The position numbers were made by a program, and so were the translations under genes. From Spirochaetaceae bacterium (GTDB taxonomy: Bacteria; Spirochaetota; Spirochaetia; Treponematales; Breznakiellaceae), in NCBI GenBank assembly GCA_031258625.1, contig JAIRMO010000120.1, positions 1 through 5,029 on the forward strand: DNA of 5,029 bases. The letters are read 5' to 3'. Position 1 is the stretch's first letter. Each line of letters opens with the position of its first letter. Below are positions 1 to 5,029 of this stretch, one piece after another. The notes under the pieces were generated by a model. That model was not told the DNA's origin and made no database searches. It was given only the letters and a program-made list of their open reading frames with translations.

Positions 1-40
1 GGACGGGGTATGGTTGGTTCGAGAGGAAATTTATAGTACT

Positions 41-110
41 GGGGGTTTACTACCCCGCTATCATCGGCAGAGGATTGAACCGCCCCAGAGGGGCGGGGTA
101 TTAAACCCCC
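41..110. repeat. 70-base nested palindromic element (REP/MITE-like)
   Basis: The ends gggggttta (41-49) and taaaccccc (102-110) are perfect inverted repeats. After one mismatch (C50/T101) the pairing resumes with taccccgc (51-58) against gcggggta (93-100), giving 17 paired bases out of 18. Inside it is a second hairpin, ccgcccc (80-86) with ggggcgg (90-96) and a 3-base loop, which shares bases 93-96 with the long stem, so the two folds exclude each other. The octamer cggggtat at 94-101 also occurs at 4-11. This looks like a small intergenic palindromic repeat of the REP or MITE kind. No clear target-site duplication flanks it, and copy number cannot be judged from one window. An alternative reading is a structured 3' end of a gene lying to the left. 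Confidence 0.5.
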
Positions 111-120
111 ATCGAATAAG

Positions 121-152
121 GAAACAACATGACCAAAGGGTCATGTTGTTTC
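121..152 (-). terminator. Operon terminator hairpin
   Basis: A perfect 14-base-pair stem (gaaacaacatgacc at 121-134 with ggtcatgttgtttc at 139-152) closes a 4-base loop. It begins 11 bases past the stop codon of the M81 gene. Read on the minus strand, the distal arm ends in gttgtttc and continues cttatt, so the 3' side is U-rich, though there is no uninterrupted U run. It is the natural end of the minus-strand operon. The plus-strand distal arm is also U-rich, so it could act in both directions. Confidence 0.8.
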
Positions 153-163
153 AGCGCGGATCC

Positions 164-1642
164 TTAGCCGCCCCATTCCATATCAGGGTCTAGGGGGTAG
201 AGGGGCCGCCGGATCTTTTGATAGGGAATCGTTTCCAGGACTTCGTTGGAGCAGCCCCGGGAGGTAGCCATGATGGCCCGGGCGGCGATGGAGCGGAAAC
301 AGGGTTCCAGGTACCCCAGTTTGACCACCACGAGGCAATAATCGGCGGGGTTTATCCCCAGGGCGGGCAGGAGTTCTTCCTCCCCAAAGCCGATGTGTTT
401 TGAGGTGAGGGTGAGCCGCAGGTTACGGTAGGAAACCAGGACCAGGTCCGCGTGAAAGGGGCCGAATTCCCGGACTATGGTCTCGACCCGCACGCGGAGG
501 GGGATCTTGCGGCCGTTCAGGGTGTCCCAGTTACCGCCGATGGTCAGGTTCAGCTCCGCGCCGGTTCCAGCCTTGATACAGGCCGCCGTTGCCGGGGCGT
601 CGTAGAAACCGCTGTACAGGAGGGGGGTGGGGAGCTTATCCGCGGTTTCCAGGGTCTCCAGGATCCGTTCCAGTATATCCGTGGCGTCCCCCGCGGCCCC
701 GGCGGTGGGGTTGTCCCCGGAATCGGAGATGAACACCGGCCGTTCCCCGGCCTCCAGCGCCGCCCGGTAGGCAACGGCCAGGGCCTCCTGGGGGCCGTAA
801 AATTCGCTGCGGAAGGCAAAGTCTTTCCGCCGGGCCCAGAAGGCGGCGGCCAGCTCCCCGGCGGCGGCTTCCACCCCCAGGGCGTCCTCAAAGCCCGTAA
901 CCAGGGCGGACACCCCGTTATGCGCGTCATCCGCCCAGGGAAAACCCAAAAGGAAGGAGGCGGCCAGGATACCGGGCCGCGTTTCGATGCGGCGGCACGC
1001 CTCGATGAGGGAGGCCATGGGTTCCGCCTCGGACTCGGACTTCTCCCCGGCGATGAGCATGGGAACGCGGCGGTAGGCGGTGGTGAGGCGTTTCCCGGTT
1101 TTAAGGACGGAAAGGAGCATCCGGGCGGCGTGGGCCCCGGTTTCCGGACAGTCCACATGGGGAGCGGTCTTGTACCCCACAAAGCCGTCCGCCCCCCGGA
1201 GCATTTCCGGGGTAACCGTGGCGTGCATGTCCAGGGCTACGGTCACGGGAACCCCCGGGAGGATCTCCCGCAAGGCGCCGAGGATATCCCCCTCGGCGCA
1301 GCCCAGACCCTCCACCTTCATGGAACCGTGGAGGGCCAGACAGACCCCGTCCAGGGGCCCCTGGGCCAGGGCCTCCTTGGTCCGGTGGATAAATTCACGT
1401 TTAAGGCTGTAATAAAAGGGGGCGGACACCACCCCATTGGGGACCGCCCGGGCCAAAACCGTGGGAACTATTTCCGCGCCCGCTTCCTTGAGGGCGTTGA
1501 TGATACCGGTGGAAGCATAACCGGGCAACAGCCCATTCTTGAGTATTTCATCCCCGTAGAAAACCACAAAGTCTTTGGGCCCGGTGATGATGGGGTTGAG
1601 GGTGTTTGATTCATGGTTCATGCCTCCTGAGAGGATACGCAT
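164..1642 (-). CDS. M81 family metallopeptidase (MlrC-like)
   Basis: The 492-residue product matches the layout of the M81/MlrC family: an N-terminal DUF1485-type domain (about 1-290) and an MlrC C-terminal domain (about 300-485). The start is typical (MRILSGGMNHESNT). Other landmarks are LHGSM (104-108), ALDMHA (136-141), YKTAPHVD (157-164), DSGDNPTAGAAGD (307-319), KLGYLEP (441-447) and RRPLYPLD (478-485). Glu11, Asp138, His140 and His162 are the likely metal ligands by analogy with the family; this is inferred. The founding member, microcystinase C, hydrolyses a linearised microcystin peptide, but most relatives have no known substrate. The KLGYLxP and DMEW endings suggest a subgroup distinct from microcystinase. 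No signal peptide is visible, so it should be cytoplasmic. The start is supported by AGGAGG (1648-1653) five bases upstream. As last gene behind an ABC importer it probably acts on the imported compound. Family assignment is firm; substrate is unknown. Confidence 0.9.
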   Translation of the reverse strand: MRILSGGMNHESNTLNPIITGPKDFVVFYGDEILKNGLLPGYASTGIINALKEAGAEIVPTVLARAVPNGVVSAPFYYSLKREFIHRTKEALAQGPLDGVCLALHGSMKVEGLGCAEGDILGALREILPGVPVTVALDMHATVTPEMLRGADGFVGYKTAPHVDCPETGAHAARMLLSVLKTGKRLTTAYRRVPMLIAGEKSESEAEPMASLIEACRRIETRPGILAASFLLGFPWADDAHNGVSALVTGFEDALGVEAAAGELAAAFWARRKDFAFRSEFYGPQEALAVAYRAALEAGERPVFISDSGDNPTAGAAGDATDILERILETLETADKLPTPLLYSGFYDAPATAACIKAGTGAELNLTIGGNWDTLNGRKIPLRVRVETIVREFGPFHADLVLVSYRNLRLTLTSKHIGFGEEELLPALGINPADYCLVVVKLGYLEPCFRSIAARAIMATSRGCSNEVLETIPYQKIRRPLYPLDPDMEWGG

Positions 1643-1741
1643 GGAAACCTCCTAAAAAATAAATTAAACCTGTCCCAAAACCCGGTTGGGGTTGGAACGG
1701 TCTTGGATTTAGAAAAAAGCGGAGTTGGGGAAAGCTTCAAT

Positions 1742-2590
1742 TTACTCCTTTAAAGCCCCTTCACCAAAACCCTTGATAAGCTGGGTGTGGAAGAAAAAAT
1801 AAAACAATATCATGGGGAAGATACCGATCACCAGGGACGCGTACTGGAGGCCGTATTCGATATTCAGCCGCCCCGCAAATTGGGCGATGGTTACGGGGAG
1901 GCTTTTCAGGGCGGCCTTGGTGGTAAAAACAAAAACAAACAGGAATTCATTCCAGTGCCGCAAAAAGGAGAGGATCACCATGGTGGCGATCACCGGGGTG
2001 GAGAGGGGCAGGATCATCCGCCAGAAAACATACCCGTATTTGGCCCCGTCGATCTCCGCGGATTCGATGAGGGCATCGGGGATGCCCTTGAGGTAGGAGA
2101 TGGCGATCATGACCGACATGGGGAGATCAAAGGCGATATAGGGCAAAATTACCCCCATACGGCGGTTAATGATGCCGATTTTTACTTCCGCGAGAAAGAG
2201 GGGGATGATCACCGCGTGGACCGTGATCATCAGCCCCAGGGCAAAGGCGCCGATAAAAAAGGCGGTGAACTTAAAGGGGAATTTGGTTATCCCAAAGGCG
2301 GCGGCCAGGGCGAGGAGAAGGGTCGCCAGGGTAGCGCTAACGGTGTAGATAAAGCTGTTGACCAGGGAGATCCCCAGGCCGCCCATGGTCCAGGCCCGGA
2401 TATAGTTGTTGAAGGAGGGCGCTTTGGGCAGGCCCAGGGGATAGCGGACGATCTCCGCATGGGGCTTTAGGGAAGAATAGGCCAGCCATATCAGGGGGAA
2501 AATGGTGAGTACCGCGAAGATCAGCATCAAAACATAGGCGCTTATCCGCCAGGAAGGGGACGCCCGCTGGAGCGTTGAAGGATCAGTCAT
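1742..2590 (-). CDS. CUT1 ABC transporter permease, MalG/UgpE-like
   Basis: This 282-residue inner-membrane protein is one half of the channel of a carbohydrate-type ABC importer (BPD_transp_1 domain). A short cytoplasmic N-terminus is followed by a first membrane segment at about 16-38 and the periplasmic LKPHAEIVRYP region. Five further hydrophobic segments lie near 75-100, 108-133, 145-166, 198-220 and 248-270. The EAA loop that docks on the ATPase is present at about 176-196 (ESAEIDGAKYGYVF, then RMILPLSTP), and the MalG-type WNEF lies at 213-216. The length is normal for the family. Its ATG shares one base with the stop of the preceding permease (TAATG), and AAGGTGG stands four bases upstream, so the two permeases are probably made by coupled translation in equal amounts. 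No ATPase gene follows, as is common where one shared ATPase serves several CUT1 systems. The substrate cannot be read from the sequence. Confidence 0.93.
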   Translation of the reverse strand: MTDPSTLQRASPSWRISAYVLMLIFAVLTIFPLIWLAYSSLKPHAEIVRYPLGLPKAPSFNNYIRAWTMGGLGISLVNSFIYTVSATLATLLLALAAAFGITKFPFKFTAFFIGAFALGLMITVHAVIIPLFLAEVKIGIINRRMGVILPYIAFDLPMSVMIAISYLKGIPDALIESAEIDGAKYGYVFWRMILPLSTPVIATMVILSFLRHWNEFLFVFVFTTKAALKSLPVTIAQFAGRLNIEYGLQYASLVIGIFPMILFYFFFHTQLIKGFGEGALKE

Positions 2591-3471
2591 TATTCCACCT
2601 TGAAAATCCTCGAAACTCCCCGGGTAAGCAGGAGCGAAAGGATAATAAAAATGATGATAATTATGGACAGGGCGCTCCCGTATCCGTAATTCTGATGGAC
2701 AAAGGTGGTATTGTACATATAAACCGCGATGACCTCGGTGTAATGGGCGGGGCCGCCGCCGGTCATGGAATATATCAGATCGAAGCTCTTAAAACTTCCG
2801 GAAACAGCGAGGATGGAATTGATAAAAATAACATACCCCAGCATGGGTACGATAACCCGGGCAAAGATCGTCCCCTCCCCGGCCCCTTCCATCCGGGCGG
2901 CTTCGAGTACCGTATTGGGGATCCGCTGCATATTAGCCAGGAAGATCACCATGTAGAGGCTGGTGTGCTGCCAAAGCAACACAAACATGATGGGTACGAT
3001 GGCCAGGGTCTGGTTCTCCACGATGGTTATGATATAGTCCTGGTTTCCGGTGAAGGCCCGCATCATGGCGGTGAAGATCCCCACGGGGGAGAATATCCGG
3101 TTCCACAACTGGGCCACGATAACCGAAGAAATCGTAATCGGAAGAAAGATCAATACCTCAAAAAGGTTGTGTTTTTTTACCATTTTCCGGTGGAGCATAT
3201 AGGCCAGGAGCAGCCCCAGGGGAATTTGGCCGAACACGGAAACCAGCACGATCATGATGTTGTTCCGCAGGCCTATATAAAACACCGGATCCTGAAACAT
3301 CCGGATATAGTTATCCAGGCCCACAAATTTCATCTCCCCGTATCCCTTCCACTGGGTAAAACCCAAAGCGACACTGAAGATCAGGGGGAAAATTATCACT
3401 CCAATAAAAATCAGAAAAGCAGGCAGAATAAAACTGACGCAGCTTATCTTTTTATAGGTTTGGTAATTCAT
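2590..3471 (-). CDS. CUT1 ABC transporter permease, MalF/UgpA-like
   Basis: This 293-residue inner-membrane protein is the partner permease, of the short UgpA/LacF type without the extra N-terminal segments of enteric MalF. Hydrophobic segments lie near 12-36, 70-94, 104-126, 157-180, 208-227 and 264-284, giving six spans. The EAA loop is intact at about 190-209 (EAARMEGAGEGTIF, then ARVIVP), and the family signature TGGGP is at 237-241. The ATG has only a modest ribosome binding site (AGGA, spacing about four), compared with the strong one before the binding-protein gene. It follows that gene after 59 bases that contain a hairpin, and runs into the next permease with a one-base overlap. The weaker initiation and the upstream hairpin both fit a membrane component made in smaller amounts than the binding protein. 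Confidence 0.93.
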   Translation of the reverse strand: MNYQTYKKISCVSFILPAFLIFIGVIIFPLIFSVALGFTQWKGYGEMKFVGLDNYIRMFQDPVFYIGLRNNIMIVLVSVFGQIPLGLLLAYMLHRKMVKKHNLFEVLIFLPITISSVIVAQLWNRIFSPVGIFTAMMRAFTGNQDYIITIVENQTLAIVPIMFVLLWQHTSLYMVIFLANMQRIPNTVLEAARMEGAGEGTIFARVIVPMLGYVIFINSILAVSGSFKSFDLIYSMTGGGPAHYTEVIAVYMYNTTFVHQNYGYGSALSIIIIIFIILSLLLTRGVSRIFKVE

Positions 3472-3487
3472 AATTCCTGAAAGGATA

Positions 3488-3511
3488 CCCCCGGAAACAA
3501 AGTTCCGGGGG
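3488..3511 (-). terminator. Intercistronic hairpin, likely attenuating or mRNA-stabilising
   Basis: A perfect 9-base-pair GC-rich stem, cccccggaa (3488-3496) with ttccggggg (3503-3511) and a 6-base loop, fills the gap between the binding-protein stop and the first permease. On the minus strand it is followed by tatccttt, a weak U-rich stretch, and then directly by the permease ribosome binding site. Hairpins in this position in ABC importer operons, such as the malE-malF gap, protect the upstream message or stop part of the transcripts, which keeps binding protein in excess over permease. That role is inferred here. It is too short of U residues to be a full terminator. Confidence 0.7.
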
Positions 3512-3530
3512 CTCTACCCTCAATTTGCGT

Positions 3531-4841
3531 CTACTTACGCCGGTTTGAGTCGTTGGCCGCAACCCAGGCTTCGTATTCCGCGGCAAGCTGGGCCGGGGTT
3601 TTCGTCCCCATCATCACCGCCTGAATGCCGGGGTTGAGCAGGTTGTTCACCCCCTCGCCGTCCATGACCGCGTCGATGACATAGCCCATGGACTGGGAAT
3701 TGATCAGATCGATGTACTGTAGGTTGAGGTTGTCGAGGTTGTATTTGGTATAGTCCAGCTTGTAGGTGGGAACGGTACCGTACTTCATCAGGATATCCGC
3801 CCCTTCCTGGCCGTAGATGAAGCTCAGGAACTTCCAGGCGGCGTCGGCTTTGGCCCCGGAGAGTTTGGCGCTCATCGCCAGGGCTTCCCCCAGGGTGGCG
3901 GCGCTGGACCCCCGGACGGTTTCGCCGGGAACCGCGGGAAAGGCTATCACCTCGTATTGGGCAAAATCCTCCGGGGAAGCCGCGCCCTTGAGGGCGGAGA
4001 TCCGCCAACCCGCGTCCAGGAGGTACACCGCTTTACCCTGGACAAAGGCGCCCCAGGCTTCGGGCCCCTCAAGCTGGTTCACCCCGGGGGGGAAAAGCTG
4101 GGTGTCCACCAGGCGTTTGATCACCGCGAGGGCGTCCACAAAGGGCTTGTCGGAGAACTTGGCGGTCCCCGCCCGGGCCCGGTCAAACCACGCGGTTCCA
4201 CCCATCCGGTCCGTCAGCATGGAGAGCAGCAAGGACTGGGCCTGCCATTGCCCCTTGTTCCCGAACATCAGCGGGGTGTAGCCCGCGGCGCGGATGGCCG
4301 GGACCTGGGCTGTCATTTCGTCCAGGGTCCGGGGGGTGGTCAAGCCCAATTCCCGCTGGAGTTTGGTATTGACATACACCGCGGTACAGACCGCCATGTT
4401 TGGGGAAATGATGTAGATTTCCCCGTTGGGTCCCTGGGGCGCCCAGATGGCGGAATTGAAGTTGGCCTTAAAGGCATCGGTCAGGTAGGGCCGCAGGTCC
4501 TTTACCGCGCCCCGGTCAAGGATATAGCTTGATCGGGCGCCGGCGTAACAGGTGAACAGATCCGGAATATCCCCGGACGCGGCCATGGCCTGGAACTTAT
4601 CGTGGAACTGCTCCCCGGATACATATTCAAATTCCAGCTTGATGTTGGGGTATTTCTTGGCAAACGCATCCAGGGTCACGGGCCAATATTCGTATTGGGG
4701 ATTCGCCAGCTCAAGCTGCATATAAACCGACAGGGTAACCGTATCCCCGGATTCGGCGCCGCTCCCGGCCTTTTGACCCCCGGCAAAAACCACGGTCAAA
4801 CCGGTTGCCAGTAATAGGGCAACTAAAACCAATCTTTTCAT
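3531..4841 (-). CDS. Extracellular solute-binding protein, family 1 (CUT1)
   Basis: The 436-residue product is the periplasmic receptor of the importer. Residues 1-20 form a signal peptide (MKR, a hydrophobic core, then VVFA before GGQK) with probable signal peptidase I cleavage after Ala20. There is no lipobox cysteine, so it should be soluble rather than a lipoprotein. The mature part has the family 1 pattern: KKYPNIKLEFEYV (62-74), KFQAMAASGDIPDLF (82-96), VYVNTKLQRELGL (155-167), QGKAVYLLDAGW (268-279) and the C-terminal AWKFLSFIYG (335-344) and GTVPTY (355-360). Trp199 and Trp279 are aromatic residues that could stack on a ligand; this is a guess. The start at 4841 is chosen because the signal peptide begins there and GGGAGG lies eight bases upstream. 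A longer reading from a GTG at 4946 would run through the promoter and the adjoining repeat. It is first gene of the operon; the ligand is unknown. Confidence 0.93.
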   Translation of the reverse strand: MKRLVLVALLLATGLTVVFAGGQKAGSGAESGDTVTLSVYMQLELANPQYEYWPVTLDAFAKKYPNIKLEFEYVSGEQFHDKFQAMAASGDIPDLFTCYAGARSSYILDRGAVKDLRPYLTDAFKANFNSAIWAPQGPNGEIYIISPNMAVCTAVYVNTKLQRELGLTTPRTLDEMTAQVPAIRAAGYTPLMFGNKGQWQAQSLLLSMLTDRMGGTAWFDRARAGTAKFSDKPFVDALAVIKRLVDTQLFPPGVNQLEGPEAWGAFVQGKAVYLLDAGWRISALKGAASPEDFAQYEVIAFPAVPGETVRGSSAATLGEALAMSAKLSGAKADAAWKFLSFIYGQEGADILMKYGTVPTYKLDYTKYNLDNLNLQYIDLINSQSMGYVIDAVMDGEGVNNLLNPGIQAVMMGTKTPAQLAAEYEAWVAANDSNRRK

Positions 4842-4849
4842 ATTAACTT

Positions 4850-4855
4850 CCTCCC
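4850..4855 (-). promoter_or_regulatory. Ribosome binding site of the binding-protein gene
   Basis: On the minus strand GGGAGG is followed by eight bases (aagttaat) and the ATG at 4841. It is among the strongest sites in the operon and it decides the start against the in-frame GTG at 4946. Confidence 0.85.
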
Positions 4856-4877
4856 ATAATATGTGTATATTATTACG

Positions 4878-4906
4878 AGTATAATACCGGTACGGGTCCT
4901 TGTAAA
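4878..4906 (-). promoter_or_regulatory. Sigma-70-type promoter of the ABC/M81 operon
   Basis: On the minus strand TTTACA (4901-4906, five of six matches to the -35 consensus) is separated by exactly 17 bases from TATACT (4878-4883, five of six matches to the -10 consensus). Transcription would begin near 4871, leaving a leader of about 30 bases before the ATG at 4841 that carries the ribosome binding site. No other promoter of similar quality was seen before the downstream genes, so the whole operon probably depends on it. The presumed insertion-sequence end begins about ten bases upstream of the -35 box. Confidence 0.72.
4885..4892. promoter_or_regulatory. Palindrome TACCGGTA in the promoter spacer
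   Basis: A perfect 8-base palindrome sits one base upstream of the -10 box, inside the spacer. A dimeric repressor bound here would block the promoter, so it is a candidate operator. Eight bases is short and can arise by chance, no second copy is seen near the operon, and no regulator gene lies in the window. A related CCGGTAC appears at 4991-4997 within the insertion-sequence end. Confidence 0.3.
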
Positions 4907-4915
4907 GGGTCCGCA

Positions 4916-4976
4916 ATGCCTCATTGAAAAAGTAACCCAAAACCACCCATGCCTCATTTTGAAAAAGTAACCCAAA
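4916..4976. repeat. Two direct repeats of 26 and 28 bases
   Basis: The first copy (4916-4941) starts atgcctcatt and continues gaaaaagtaacccaaa. The second (4949-4976) is the same apart from two extra T residues (cattttg instead of cattg). They are separated by seven bases, accaccc, giving a period of 33. Repeated units of this kind are a known trait of IS21-family ends, where copies of part of the terminal repeat are arrayed inside the tip. Only one end is in view, so the terminal inverted repeat cannot be confirmed. Confidence 0.85.
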
Positions 4977-4990
4977 TTAAGGCAGACTAT

Positions 4991-5010
4991 CCGGTACCAA
5001 CAGTTACCGG
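4991..5010 (+). promoter_or_regulatory. Hairpin overlapping the Shine-Dalgarno sequence
   Basis: CCGGTA (4991-4996) pairs with TACCGG (5005-5010); a further C4998-G5003 pair leaves a 4-base loop. The 3' arm contains the first two G residues of the GGAGG at 5009-5013 that precedes the ATG at 5019. In an RNA the stem would partly hide the ribosome binding site, a common way of keeping transposase synthesis low. The function is inferred. Confidence 0.4.
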
Positions 5011-5018
5011 AGGTCAAC

Positions 5019-5029
5019 ATGGGGTTAAC
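5019..5029 (+). CDS. Start of a plus-strand gene, possibly an istA-type transposase (partial)
   Basis: Only the first codons are in the window and read Met-Gly-Leu-Thr. The support is an ideal GGAGG at 5009-5013 with five bases to the ATG, and its place just inside the presumed insertion-sequence end, where the transposase gene of an IS21-like element would begin. Transcription would run away from the ABC operon. Nothing of the protein itself can be judged from four residues, so the product is a guess from context. Confidence 0.4.

Larger units (their letters stand above)
4917..5029 (+). mobile_element. Left end of an insertion sequence, probably IS21-like (cut by window edge)
   Basis: The presumed tip begins TGCCTCATT at 4917, matching the 5'-TG start of IS21 elements, and carries two tandem copies of a 26-28 base unit. 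A 40-base stretch leads to a hairpin, a Shine-Dalgarno sequence and an ATG at 5019. This is the spacing expected between the tip of such an element and its istA-type gene. Bases 4909-4916 (gtccgcaa) would hold the left copy of the 4-8 base target duplication, but the other end is outside the window. The assignment rests on architecture and remembered resemblance. A different integrase-type element or an isolated relic end remains possible. Confidence 0.5.

Noticed and set aside
3..104. Possible C-terminal end of a plus-strand gene reading in frame 3 to a TAA at 102-104
   Set aside because: About 33 codons are open, but the second half runs through the palindromic element and no family pattern is recognisable. 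A convergent gene to the left is possible but not supported by this window alone.
452..1609. Long plus-strand open frame opposite the M81 gene
   Set aside because: The product is glycine- and proline-rich with no domain pattern, and it mirrors a strongly supported minus-strand gene. It is a shadow of GC-rich codon use.
1787..2470. 227-codon plus-strand open frame opposite the second permease
   Set aside because: It is antisense to a well-supported permease and has low-complexity Gly/Asp/Lys composition, so it is a shadow.
2575..3480. 301-codon plus-strand open frame opposite the first permease
   Set aside because: It covers almost exactly the antisense of a clear permease gene, is rich in His, Asp, Gly and Gln, and has no hydrophobic or domain pattern. 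Rare reverse-complement stops in a membrane protein gene explain it.
4898..4912. Direct repeat gggtcc (4894-4899 and 4907-4912) around the -35 box as an activator site
   Set aside because: Six-base repeats 13 bases apart are weak evidence and easily arise by chance.
4842..4946. Longer binding-protein start at the GTG at 4946
   Set aside because: The extra 35 residues would place the signal peptide internally and cover the promoter and direct repeat. The ATG at 4841 has the strong ribosome binding site and starts a normal signal peptide.
4959..4990. Outward plus-strand promoter from the TTGAAA inside the direct repeat
   Set aside because: The -35-like hexamer is fair, but no acceptable -10 box lies 16-18 bases downstream.
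4838..5020. 60-codon minus-strand open frame at the right edge
   Set aside because: It is a translation of the direct repeats (the segment GYFF recurs in altered frames) and of the promoter region, and has no credible ribosome binding site or family pattern.

Overview
The window holds one minus-strand operon, read from the right end toward the left. In order of transcription it encodes a family 1 extracellular solute-binding protein, two CUT1-type (MalF/UgpA-like and MalG/UgpE-like) ABC transporter permeases, and an M81-family (MlrC-like) metallopeptidase homologue. No ATPase gene, no sugar-metabolising enzyme and no regulator gene lie in the window. No CRISPR array, rRNA or tRNA was seen.

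The organism looks like a diderm bacterium of moderately high GC, and a treponeme or other spirochaete is the best guess. The clue is the binding protein's signal peptide, which ends in FAGGQK with no lipobox cysteine, a pattern I associate with Treponema/Spirochaeta ABC binding proteins. This is recognition from memory, not a database result. Termite-gut treponemes would fit, but the species cannot be fixed from the sequence.

Layout. Positions 1-163 are a non-coding left flank with a compact nested palindrome (41-110) and a strong hairpin (121-152) that serves as the operon terminator. The M81 gene is at 164-1642, followed by a 99-base gap with a good ribosome binding site. The permease genes (1742-2590 and 2590-3471) overlap by one base. 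A 59-base gap with a GC-rich hairpin separates them from the binding-protein gene (3531-4841). A well-formed sigma-70-type promoter with a 17-base spacer lies at 4878-4906 on the minus strand. From about 4917 rightwards the sequence changes character: two 26-28 base direct repeats, a hairpin, a Shine-Dalgarno sequence and an ATG on the plus strand look like the left end of an insertion sequence, probably IS21-like, whose transposase gene starts 11 bases before the window ends.

Working model. The binding protein captures a solute in the periplasm, the two permeases form the membrane channel driven by an ATPase encoded elsewhere, and the M81 enzyme may hydrolyse an amide or peptide bond in the imported compound. 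The pairing of a sugar-type transporter with a peptidase-like hydrolase is the most interesting functional point, because it leaves the real substrate open. The most interesting structural points are the insertion-sequence end abutting the operon promoter and the nested palindrome at the left edge.
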